Shown: in pieces, positions 16,539 to 24,609 of the stretch
How the letters are laid out: each line of letters begins with the position of its first letter
How positions within the stretch are numbered: the first letter of the stretch is position 1
From: Rubripirellula reticaptiva
GTDB lineage: Bacteria; Planctomycetota; Planctomycetia; Pirellulales; Pirellulaceae
Direction: 5' to 3'
Length of the DNA: 64,000 nt
Assembly: GCF_007860175.1 (NCBI RefSeq)
Contig: NZ_SJPX01000002.1
Span: 372,001 to 436,000, forward strand
Made by a program: the position numbers and the translations under genes
Notes under the pieces: model-generated
What the model was told of the DNA's origin: nothing
What the model saw: only the letters and a program-made list of their open reading frames with translations
Database searches by the model: none

Positions 16539-18815
16539 TTGTTCTTGATCACTTCGACCGTAAAGTCCAAACGCTTCGTGCTGTTCGCCGCCGCGATCCT
16601 ACTGCTGCTCGCAGGCGCGGTCTTTGCCGACTATTGGTCGGCACTGCCGGCTGAAGCCAAAGCAACGTTTGCGGGACGTTCGACTTGCATTGACTGTCAC
16701 CAAGACCAGGCGGCGAAGTTCATCGGGTCCGACCATGACAAAGCGATGGACTTAGCGACTGATCAAACGGTATTGGGCGATTTTGATGACGCGACCCTAG
16801 AACATGACGGAATGACCAGCCGCATGTTTCGCAGCGGCAAGCGCTTCATGGTTCGCACCGATGGCCCGTCCGGCGAACTGGAAGACTTCGAAGTCAAGTA
16901 TGTCTTCGGCGTTTATCCGCTGCAGCAGTACATGGTCGAGTTCGATCGTACGCCCGACATGCCCGAAAATGAGATCTCACGTTTGCAGGTCTTACGAATC
17001 AGCTGGGACGCAATTGACAAACGCTGGTTCTATCTGCGTCCGCCGGACGTTGACGACAAACTGCTGCCCGACGATCCATTGCACTGGACCGGCATCGCGC
17101 AACGTTGGCAAACGATGTGCGCGGATTGCCATTCGACCAATCTGAAACGCAACTTTGATCCGATCGCGAATCAGTACCATACAACGTTTTCAGAAATTGA
17201 CGTCAGTTGCGAATCTTGCCACGGCCCCGGCAGCCTGCACATCGAATTGGCAAACAAGAAGTCGCTATTTTGGGATCGCAACCACGGCTACGGATTGGCC
17301 AAACTGAAGGGTGAAGATCCACAACCACAACTTCAAACCTGCGCCCCGTGCCACAGTCGGCGCGGCCTGCTGGACGATCAGTTCAAGCCCGGCGACTTGT
17401 TCACCGATCATTACAATCTTGAATTGCTGAGGCCGGAAACTTATCACGCCGATGGCCAAATCAAGGACGAAGTCTATGTGTATGGTTCGTTCATCCAAAG
17501 CCGCATGTACCACAAGGGTATTCGCTGTACCGATTGCCACGATCCCCATTCACTGAAACTGAAACAAACCGGCAACGAAACCTGCACGTCCTGTCACCAG
17601 CACGCGGCAGGCAAGTACGACGTCCCATCGCACCACCATCATGCGGTTGGAACGCCCGGTGCCATGTGCGTCAATTGTCACATGCCGCATACGACGTACA
17701 TGGGCGTCGACAAGCGTCGCGACCACAGCATCCGAGTTCCACGACCTGACTTGTCCGTTGAACTTGGAACGCCGAACGCGTGCAGCCATTGTCACGTCGC
17801 CGACCAATTGCAATCAATCGACGACAAATCGAAGGAATCGTTCGCGTCGAAAGAGTATTCTCTGTGGCTCGCTGCGGCCGAACAAGGCAACGAAACCATC
17901 GCTGATGCGATTCGCCGGACGGACCAATGGTGTGACGAAGCATGCGAAAAGTGGTACGGCGACGAGCGCAAGACGCCACCACATTTTGCCGAACCGATTG
18001 TTGCGTTTCGCCGCGGTGAACCTAACTCGATTGAGGGCATGCTGCAGTTAGTGATGCAGCCAGACGAAATGGCACCGGCACTTGCGCGAGCATCCGCACT
18101 TGCTGAACTCGCCGGCGCAGGATCCCCCGAATCATTATCGGTCGCCCGCAAGATCCTCGAAAATCAAAACGAGTCGCCGATCGTTCGTGCGGCAGCGGTC
18201 AACGCGTTTGTGTTGGCATCGCCCGAAGCGGCCAGTCGCGAACTGAGAAAGTTGCTGGAAGATTCATCGCGTCTGGTGAGAAACGAGGCAGCCAGAATAT
18301 TGGTCGCATCGGGCGGCTACCAGACACTGACCGGTGCCCAACAGCTTCGCGTCGATCGCGTGCTGTCGGAAGTGAAAGAGTCACTGATGGAAACATCCGA
18401 CCGTGCCGGAGCTCATATGGCGTGGGCGATGCTATGTGAAGGTCAGGGACGGTTCGATGAGGCGATCACTGCTTACGAAACGGCCATTCGTGTTGAACCC
18501 AGCACGACCGGGGCCCGTTCGAATTTGGCAACGCTGTTGGAAAACCTAGCTTCACAGAACCCGAGCCCCAACTCGGCAGCGATGTTGGCGAGAGTCCGCG
18601 AACTGCGTCTGGCCGAACTACCATTGCTGCGCCGTGATGCGGAACTGGTCCCTGACAACGCTGCACTTCAGTACCGTTTGGGACTATCGCTGTACCTAGC
18701 CGGCGAAATGGACGAAGCGCTTCGGCAAATCGAAAAAGCGGTTAGCCTGGCCCCGGAAGTCGCTGAGTTCCGGCAAGCCCTCGAACTCTTAAAACAAAAA
18801 CTTGAACAAGAATAA
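16539..18815 (+). CDS. Eight-haem c-type cytochrome with C-terminal HEAT/TPR repeats
   Basis: An exported electron-transfer protein of unknown partner. After a signal anchor (FVLFAAAILLLLAGAVFA) there are eight CxxCH haem sites: CIDCH (Cys50), CADCH, CESCH, CAPCH, CTDCH, CTSCH, CVNCH and CSHCH, all in the first 430 residues. The C-terminal third has HEAT-like repeats (IVRAAAVNAFVLASPEAASREL) and TPRs (AHMAWAMLCEGQGRFDEAITAYETAIRVEPS, and LQYRLGLSLYLAGEMDEALRQIEKAVSLAPE). The haem spacing resembles the multihaem proteins related to octahaem oxidoreductases and cytochrome c554. The start is a TTG at 16539; the frame closes just upstream and no ATG is available before the signal sequence. The xylanase gene follows after 6 bp. 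Confidence 0.85.
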   Translation: MFLITSTVKSKRFVLFAAAILLLLAGAVFADYWSALPAEAKATFAGRSTCIDCHQDQAAKFIGSDHDKAMDLATDQTVLGDFDDATLEHDGMTSRMFRSGKRFMVRTDGPSGELEDFEVKYVFGVYPLQQYMVEFDRTPDMPENEISRLQVLRISWDAIDKRWFYLRPPDVDDKLLPDDPLHWTGIAQRWQTMCADCHSTNLKRNFDPIANQYHTTFSEIDVSCESCHGPGSLHIELANKKSLFWDRNHGYGLAKLKGEDPQPQLQTCAPCHSRRGLLDDQFKPGDLFTDHYNLELLRPETYHADGQIKDEVYVYGSFIQSRMYHKGIRCTDCHDPHSLKLKQTGNETCTSCHQHAAGKYDVPSHHHHAVGTPGAMCVNCHMPHTTYMGVDKRRDHSIRVPRPDLSVELGTPNACSHCHVADQLQSIDDKSKESFASKEYSLWLAAAEQGNETIADAIRRTDQWCDEACEKWYGDERKTPPHFAEPIVAFRRGEPNSIEGMLQLVMQPDEMAPALARASALAELAGAGSPESLSVARKILENQNESPIVRAAAVNAFVLASPEAASRELRKLLEDSSRLVRNEAARILVASGGYQTLTGAQQLRVDRVLSEVKESLMETSDRAGAHMAWAMLCEGQGRFDEAITAYETAIRVEPSTTGARSNLATLLENLASQNPSPNSAAMLARVRELRLAELPLLRRDAELVPDNAALQYRLGLSLYLAGEMDEALRQIEKAVSLAPEVAEFRQALELLKQKLEQE

Positions 18816-18821
18816 TCAACC

Positions 18822-20606
18822 ATGTTGCGACTGCCTTTGGCGTTAATTGCTGTACTTTTCGTAGTCGCCACCACGACGATCGCTGACGATTTGCCAGCCG
18901 GTGGCAAGCCTTTGATCGCTACCGGGCCGGCAAGTCTGCATGCACTTAACGTTCGGCTCGGCGACGGAAAACTCGGCACGTACGAAATCAGCAAAACTGG
19001 CCACACTGAATTCCAACAGTCGTTAAATATCGCCCTCACCGAGCAACCCGGAAACACTTGGGACGCGGCCGCTGGATTGCCAATCACATCATCGGTCGCC
19101 AAAGACGATGTTCTATTGGTTGGATTTTGGATGCGAGGCAAACCTACTAGTGAAGTCGGCGGCGCGGTCGCGGAATTTGTATTCGAACGCTTTAGCGAAC
19201 CGTATACGAAGAGCGTCCAGTATCTTGCCGAAACGCCAGCCGATGGTTCTTGGCAGCAATACTGGGTTCGTTTCCGTAGCGTCGAAGACTACGACGCCGG
19301 CCAAGCAGGAATCAACTTCCAACTTGGTTATCAACCAGAGACGCTTGAAATCGGTGGGCTGCAAGCTTGGAATTTCGGCAAAGACATCGACGTCAATACG
19401 TTACCGAACACCGAACTGACGTACGCCGGTCGATCACTCGATGCGTCTTGGCGAGCCGACGCTGCCAAACGAATTGACGAGCTTCGCAAACGCGATGTCT
19501 CGTTGGCAATTCGCGATCGTGATGGCAATCCGCGACCGGGCGCGAAGGTTTCAGTCAAGCTCGAACGTCACTTGTTCGGATTCGGGTCGGCGGTATCCGC
19601 ACCGATGTTGACCGGCAATGGCGAAGACAACGATCGATACCGCAACACATTCAAACAGTATTTCAATGTGGGGACGATCGAAAATGGATTGAAATGGAAA
19701 AGCTGGGACAATCAGTGGATTAGCCATAGAGAGACAATTGATGCGCTTCGCTGGATGAACGAAGCTCAGATCCCGGCACGCGGGCACGTGATGGTTTGGC
19801 CGGGCATCCGGTATTTGCCGGAGTGGGTTCCAACCATCTACGACCGCCCCGATGTCCTGTCCAAAGTGATCGACTCTCATATCCGCGAAATGGGATTCGC
19901 CACCAGCGGCATGGTTCGAGATTGGGACGTGCTGAACGAAGTCTTTGACAATCGTGATCTCACCGACATCCTCGGTGACGAGGCCATGGTGAACTGGTTC
20001 AAAGTGGCCAAGGATGTCGCTCCGGACGCCGAACTTTATTACAACGACTACGCCGGGCTTGTCCGCGGCGGATTTCCGACGGCCCACAAAGAACACTTTG
20101 TAAAAACAGTTCGCTATCTCACAACCAACAATGCGCCAATTGATGGTATCGGGATCCAAGGCCACTTTGGTGCACTCTTAACGCCGCCGGAACGGATGCT
20201 TGCCGAACTTGACCGATACCATGAACTCGGCCTGAAAGTCCTGATCACCGAGTACGATGTCGAGGTTCCCGGCAAAGAGCTACAGTCCGACTTCACTCGC
20301 GATTTCTTGACCACTTGCTTCTCACACCCGGCGGTCGAAGGCGTCGTGACGTGGGGATTTTGGGCCGGTGCCCACTGGAAACCCGAAGCCGCGCTATTCG
20401 CGAAAGACTGGACACCGACGGCAATGGGCCAGCAGTGGATTCACATGACGCAAAATGAATGGACAACCCAACAGGAGCTTGTCGCAGACGTGGGCGGCAA
20501 GATTAACTTCCGCGGGTTTCTTGGTCAGTATGTCATCACCGTTGATGGCGAAGCATCTCGCATCAACGTCACTCGCGATGGCGAAGTCATAGTGCAGGCA
20601 CCGTAG
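18822..20606 (+). CDS. Secreted GH10 endo-beta-1,4-xylanase
   Basis: Glycoside hydrolase of family 10, hydrolysing internal beta-1,4 linkages of xylan outside the cytoplasm. The signal peptide is MLRLPLALIAVLFVVATTTIADD. Residues of about 30-195 form a beta-rich region that looks like a carbohydrate-binding module. The GH10 barrel follows: acid/base Glu373 in WDVLNEVFDNRD and nucleophile Glu477 in VLITEYDVEVPG, with the family stretch GHVMVWPGIRYLPEW. The C-terminus has a small extra domain (LVADVGGKINFRGFLGQYVITVDGEASRINV). It is joined to the cytochrome gene by a 6-bp gap, an unusual neighbour for a xylanase. Confidence 0.9.
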   Translation: MLRLPLALIAVLFVVATTTIADDLPAGGKPLIATGPASLHALNVRLGDGKLGTYEISKTGHTEFQQSLNIALTEQPGNTWDAAAGLPITSSVAKDDVLLVGFWMRGKPTSEVGGAVAEFVFERFSEPYTKSVQYLAETPADGSWQQYWVRFRSVEDYDAGQAGINFQLGYQPETLEIGGLQAWNFGKDIDVNTLPNTELTYAGRSLDASWRADAAKRIDELRKRDVSLAIRDRDGNPRPGAKVSVKLERHLFGFGSAVSAPMLTGNGEDNDRYRNTFKQYFNVGTIENGLKWKSWDNQWISHRETIDALRWMNEAQIPARGHVMVWPGIRYLPEWVPTIYDRPDVLSKVIDSHIREMGFATSGMVRDWDVLNEVFDNRDLTDILGDEAMVNWFKVAKDVAPDAELYYNDYAGLVRGGFPTAHKEHFVKTVRYLTTNNAPIDGIGIQGHFGALLTPPERMLAELDRYHELGLKVLITEYDVEVPGKELQSDFTRDFLTTCFSHPAVEGVVTWGFWAGAHWKPEAALFAKDWTPTAMGQQWIHMTQNEWTTQQELVADVGGKINFRGFLGQYVITVDGEASRINVTRDGEVIVQAP

Positions 20607-20620
20607 CTCGTGAATCCTGG

Positions 20621-21118
20621 CTACGCTTTCCACGGCAATCGGCACACGCCCCACTGCCCGTGGTTTTCGTCCACGGCGACTTCGATCCAGTCGATCGCGT
20701 CGCCGAATTGTTCACGTGTTTGCTCGCGAACCCGCTGGGCGATCACGCGAGCGATTTCTTCCGCCGTGGTATTGATGACTGGCAAAATCACGCAGTCTTC
20801 GTTTGGAAAAACCCAACGTCGATCACGAAATCTTGCCGTCGTTTCCTTTTCGTCGCTGGTGATCTTAATCTCGGCATGATCGCTTGGCAAAACGATGTGA
20901 TGGTCGAGCATCTGAGTTTGTTTTAATACGGCGTCCCGTAACGCGATGAAGTCAACGACATAGCGGTTTTTGTCGAGCGGTCCTTCCACCGAAGCGCGAA
21001 CGCCATAGTTATGGCCGTGAATTCGCTCGCAAATGTCGCCGGCAAACGTGATGAAGTGGGCAGCCGAAAAAACGAACTGTTCTTTGGTGACGTCGACGCG
21101 AAAACTAGCTTGATTCAT
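20621..21118 (-). CDS. PTPS/QueD-family pterin synthase with combined CExxHGH motif
   Basis: Member of the 6-pyruvoyl-tetrahydropterin synthase/6-carboxytetrahydropterin synthase fold (COG0720), acting on dihydroneopterin triphosphate. Zinc ligands are His21 (FSAAHF), His34 and His36 (HGHNYGV). The active-site segment reads Cys30-Glu31-Arg-Ile-His34-Gly-His36. It therefore fits both the QueD pattern (CxxxHGH) and the PTPS-III pattern (ExxHGH), as in the dual PTPS-I/III group that can form 6-hydroxymethyl-dihydropterin. A catalytic Asp/His is likely in MLDHHIVLPSD. The stop of the CitG-like gene overlaps its start (ATGA). No queuosine genes are in the window, so a role in folate- or methanopterin-type cofactors is plausible. 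Confidence 0.82.
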   Translation of the reverse strand: MNQASFRVDVTKEQFVFSAAHFITFAGDICERIHGHNYGVRASVEGPLDKNRYVVDFIALRDAVLKQTQMLDHHIVLPSDHAEIKITSDEKETTARFRDRRWVFPNEDCVILPVINTTAEEIARVIAQRVREQTREQFGDAIDWIEVAVDENHGQWGVCRLPWKA

Positions 21119-21978
21119 GTTGATGACTTTGTAGCTTGAGGATTTTGTCGCAGCAGCACGTAGAGTGCGGCCGCGATCAGGTCAGCAGTGGTGCCAGGAT
21201 TGAGTCGGTGGTCAGGACTGCGAAGTGAATCGTCAAAACGCTGCATGGATGCCGGATCATCGACGTCGACGGCCTGCGCGTTCCTTTGTACCTCGTTGGC
21301 AACCGCTTGACCGCTTTTTCTCTCGATCAGCGTATCGGGTGCACTAGCCAGCAGCCGAACATGAGCACGAGCGATTCCGATCAACATGTCACCCGCTTCG
21401 ACAATGGAGCGTTCGACCATGGGCACGACGTTATCAAACAGATCGCGAAAATCTGTAGCATATTGCAGCGCGATACGATCTCGATCACGTGCCAAAACCA
21501 TCGCAGATCGAATATCAATTTCAGTGCCTGGATTGCTGACATCCATTGCATCCACTTCGCCAAGCCCGCCGGCGACAGCGACGTTGATTGCCGAATAGAT
21601 GTTGCCTCCGTCGAGTGAATCCAGCGACGCTAACATTTTCGCTATCCGAGACTGCCATGATCCGCCCACCAGTTGCTCGGCCGCGACCAGGGGCCCAAGC
21701 AGCAGCACGATTCCCAAATTCACGTTAGTCCCCGTGGCTTCACGCGTCGCTTGGACGGCGGACAACATGGCGGCACTGATGCGATCAGCCGACCGGCCTA
21801 AATGCGTCGCTGTAATCTCGGCAGCCGTCACAAAATGCACATGCGTCAAATCGGCAAACGATTGGCTCGGATAAACATTCCCAGCCTTCGGCGCGGTCGC
21901 TTCCAAAACGCATGCCCACCGGATCGCGTCCGACGGGGACCGAATGCTGCTTCGCAGCGTGGCAATGGGATCAGCCAT
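21115..21978 (-). CDS. CitG-like (triphosphoribosyl-dephospho-CoA synthase family) protein
   Basis: Related to CitG/MdcB, which make the prosthetic group of citrate or malonate decarboxylases. Visible blocks are WACVLEATAPKAGNVYPSQSFADLTHVHFV, TNVNLGIVLLLGPLV, DGGNIYSAINVAVAGGLGEV and the C-terminal LNPGTTADLIAAALYVLLR. No citrate or malonate lyase subunits are present, so classical CitG function is unlikely. Homologues of this family belong to the tetrahydromethanopterin-linked C1 gene set of methylotrophs (orf22-like genes), which fits the pterin enzyme directly downstream. Four-base overlap with the pterin gene and 8-bp overlap with the upstream dehalogenase gene indicate one transcript. 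Confidence 0.75.
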   Translation of the reverse strand: MADPIATLRSSIRSPSDAIRWACVLEATAPKAGNVYPSQSFADLTHVHFVTAAEITATHLGRSADRISAAMLSAVQATREATGTNVNLGIVLLLGPLVAAEQLVGGSWQSRIAKMLASLDSLDGGNIYSAINVAVAGGLGEVDAMDVSNPGTEIDIRSAMVLARDRDRIALQYATDFRDLFDNVVPMVERSIVEAGDMLIGIARAHVRLLASAPDTLIERKSGQAVANEVQRNAQAVDVDDPASMQRFDDSLRSPDHRLNPGTTADLIAAALYVLLRQNPQATKSST

Positions 21979-22855
21979 GGGCCGTCGACGTCAGAAATTC
22001 TTCGATCGCGGCAAGTGTTTCGTCGGGAGCATCTTCGATGACGTAGTGTCCAGCGTCGGCAATTTCAAGCGTCTTTGCCGATGGCCAAACCGCTTCGAAT
22101 CGCCGCAAGCACTCTGGCCGAAAACACCAATCCTTCATGCCCCAAACCAACAGACTCGGCATCGGCGCGAGCGACGGTAGCGAGGCTTCCAGATCGACGA
22201 GAGTTTGATATGTCGGATGGCTCGGGTGCATCGGTATGTCGCGCACAAACGAGTCGATCGCAACACGGTTTTGCCAACTGTCGTACGGTGCGAGCAAGCC
22301 ACGTGCCACATCACTGGTCATCTTGTTACGGTCCATCGCCATCGTGACCGCCGCCTTGGCGAACGCGTTGAGACCGCGAACCGCAGCCGTACCAATCAAC
22401 GGAATGCGACAGGCAGCGATACGCCACGGCATGTAGGGCGGCGGAAACGCGGCCGTGTTCAGCAGCATGATTCGCGAAAAACGCTCGCGACGGGCAACCA
22501 ACGACGACAAACCGATCGCGCCGCCCCAGTCATGAGCCAACAAGGTCACGTTTTGGAGATTCAGATGATCGATCAGTGCGACCAGATTGTCACGATGAGC
22601 CGCCATCGTGTAAGAAAATTTGTCGCGTGGCGGCTTATCACTTCGCCCGCAACCGATGTGATCGACCGTGATCACGCGATGAGTCGAGCTGAAACACTGG
22701 ATGACGTTTCGCCAATAGAAGCTCCACGTCGGGTTGCCGTGAATACAAAGGATCACGTCGTCACCGCTGCCTTCGTCGAGGTATCGCAGCGTGTGATCAC
22801 CGACACGAAAATCGTGGGACGTGTAGGGCAGCAGATCCGAGGCGATGGCGTTCAT
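21971..22855 (-). CDS. Haloalkane dehalogenase, HLD-III-like
   Basis: Alpha/beta hydrolase with an Asp nucleophile, expected to cleave carbon-halogen bonds in haloalkanes by hydrolysis. Numbering from the ATG at 22855 (294 aa): Asn41 in HGNPTWSFYW (oxyanion/halide), Asp109-Trp110 in LAHDWGGAIG (nucleophile and halide Trp), Asp242 in VWGMKDWCF and His270 in ADAGHYVIED. This Asp-His-Asp plus Asn-Trp set matches subfamily HLD-III, to which the characterised Rhodopirellula baltica enzyme DrbA belongs. An epoxide hydrolase is less likely. An in-frame ATG further upstream (22900) would add 15 residues. It is the first gene of a minus-strand trio with the CitG-like and pterin genes. Confidence 0.8.
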   Translation of the reverse strand: MNAIASDLLPYTSHDFRVGDHTLRYLDEGSGDDVILCIHGNPTWSFYWRNVIQCFSSTHRVITVDHIGCGRSDKPPRDKFSYTMAAHRDNLVALIDHLNLQNVTLLAHDWGGAIGLSSLVARRERFSRIMLLNTAAFPPPYMPWRIAACRIPLIGTAAVRGLNAFAKAAVTMAMDRNKMTSDVARGLLAPYDSWQNRVAIDSFVRDIPMHPSHPTYQTLVDLEASLPSLAPMPSLLVWGMKDWCFRPECLRRFEAVWPSAKTLEIADAGHYVIEDAPDETLAAIEEFLTSTAHG

Positions 22856-22956
22856 GGGGCACAGTTTCGCTAATCCGCCCCAGTCGCGAAACCGGGCCAC
22901 CTTGGAAAAAATCGACGGCAGTGACGGACCTCGCTAACTGGCGAGAAGCCTCGTTT

Positions 22957-24510
22957 TCACCTGCTTTTGGCCAGTCTATCGTTCCAAAACGTACGTGCTG
23001 CCTTGACGAAAGGAATGTGCCGGGCAAGTTCACCGGGCGGCAGTTTCTTGAGCCGTTCCTCGTGCTCGGTTTGCCAGTCCTGGAAAAACATGACGGCTTC
23101 CGTCGTAATTCGCGGTTGTCCATCAAATTCAAAGTACCACGGCGCGCTGGTCGCGAACCGATAATGATCATCAAAAAGCGTGACCACTCGCATCACGACC
23201 CAACCGCTTTCTCGAATCACCAGTGGCGTGATCACTCCGCCCGCCCTGGCGAACTCGTCCAACTTTGCCTTGTAGTGGACTTTGCCGTTGTGAACGACTT
23301 CCAAGTAGTCGACCTGATCCCGAACTGCCAAATGGACTTCGGGATGCAACTCCAACGCATCGCCTGCCGTCGCGGTAAACACATGACCGGGGATTTCGCC
23401 ATCCAAAGTGGGTCGCATCATCGGTCCATTCGTGGCCACACTTTGACCGCTCCAAACGGCACGCCACCAGGCCTTTTCGTTGGTCAGCGGTCGCGCCTCG
23501 AGTGCTTCGTCCGGATCATCGGTGTACTCGTATCCGGCCAGCGGATCGGCCGCGTATAAACGGTTGTACCCAACCGGCGAAGCACTTCGATCGTCGCCGC
23601 TTCCCGCCAATGGTGGAATCCGAAAACCGGCTTCAAGCATGTTCCAGTAGATCTGTTCGGCCCACTGGCCGGTCGCCTGAGTCGTTCCCTTGATCAAGCT
23701 TTGTGTCTCTCGACCATCTTTGACGGACAGAATTTTTCGATCCAGGCGAAGCCAGTCACCTAGCAAAAAGCAGCCATCGATTTTTTCACTCGACAACCAG
23801 ATCGGCAGCGCCCAGGCGAACGGATTCTCGATCGCGACTTTGATTTCCGAGTCCTCGAGTTGCGACGTTGCCGCGATCCACTGACTTGCAATCGCGTCAG
23901 CCGGTGGCGTGGTTTCGTCCGTCAAACCGTAGACCGCCAGCCCGTCGTGAGCTTTCACGTCTTCGCGAATCCACATGGGATCGATGATGGGCGGGTCATC
24001 GGGGCTGCGATTCGGAATCGGCTTCGCATCAACGTGGCCAGCCACCGCCGCAACATGCAGATCCTCGGACACCATCCGCAGCGGCAGACTGTGGGATGAA
24101 CTCGGGATATAGCAGTCCCCACTGGTCCATCCTCTCGCCCGCATGTCAATCATTCGAGGCAAGTCGACATTGTGGTCGTCGATGCTCGTTTTCTCTAACG
24201 CAAAATTACCCGTCACGATGCGGTACTCAGGACCACGAACCATGCGAAACGTATAGGCACCATTGGGAAGTGACAGTTCAACCGATCGATCCAAGACGAC
24301 GCCCATACCCGCAGGAACGGTCATTCGAATCGGCATCGGCTTGTCCGTCCGTTCAGTGCGAAAGATTTCAACGCGGGTAGTGACCAGATCTCCGGTGGCT
24401 TCATCATGCACGGTTAGGTCCATCAGGCCACCAGCCGCACGCACCTGCGACAACTCGGGAATCGCCCAAAAAACGGCCAAGATCGAAAAAACGAGGGCAG
24501 AAGTTCTCAT
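22957..24510 (-). CDS. Secreted CehA/McbA-like protein lacking metal-binding histidines
   Basis: An exported protein of about 517 aa with a signal peptide (RTSALVFSILAVFWAIPELSQVRA). After an N-terminal beta-sandwich-like part, residues 127-160 (RGWTSGDCYIPSSSHSLPLRMVSEDLHVAAV) align by eye with the start of the CehA/McbA PHP-type domain, which normally reads SGDLHVH. Here the HxH is replaced by Cys-Tyr-Ile-Pro, so metal binding of the usual kind is unlikely. Later blocks include AGFRIPPLAGSGDDRSASPVGYNRLY. The ATG at 24510 is preferred since the signal peptide begins there; an upstream ATG at 24618 would overlap the divergent sulfatase gene. Divergent from the sulfatase with 99 bp between the starts. 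Confidence 0.6.
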   Translation of the reverse strand: MRTSALVFSILAVFWAIPELSQVRAAGGLMDLTVHDEATGDLVTTRVEIFRTERTDKPMPIRMTVPAGMGVVLDRSVELSLPNGAYTFRMVRGPEYRIVTGNFALEKTSIDDHNVDLPRMIDMRARGWTSGDCYIPSSSHSLPLRMVSEDLHVAAVAGHVDAKPIPNRSPDDPPIIDPMWIREDVKAHDGLAVYGLTDETTPPADAIASQWIAATSQLEDSEIKVAIENPFAWALPIWLSSEKIDGCFLLGDWLRLDRKILSVKDGRETQSLIKGTTQATGQWAEQIYWNMLEAGFRIPPLAGSGDDRSASPVGYNRLYAADPLAGYEYTDDPDEALEARPLTNEKAWWRAVWSGQSVATNGPMMRPTLDGEIPGHVFTATAGDALELHPEVHLAVRDQVDYLEVVHNGKVHYKAKLDEFARAGGVITPLVIRESGWVVMRVVTLFDDHYRFATSAPWYFEFDGQPRITTEAVMFFQDWQTEHEERLKKLPPGELARHIPFVKAARTFWNDRLAKSR

Positions 24511-24609
24511 TGGCCGCGATTCCTTATCATTGACTGGGTTCCAGGCGTTGGCGTTCCCAGCGTGTATCCTGTGTAGCATCACTTTCATTCGGTCACCACG
24601 AGGCATTTC

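Noticed and set aside
21115-21978. CitG for citrate or malonate decarboxylase
   Set aside because: No acyl-carrier, lyase or decarboxylase subunit genes in the window; the neighbour is a pterin enzyme.
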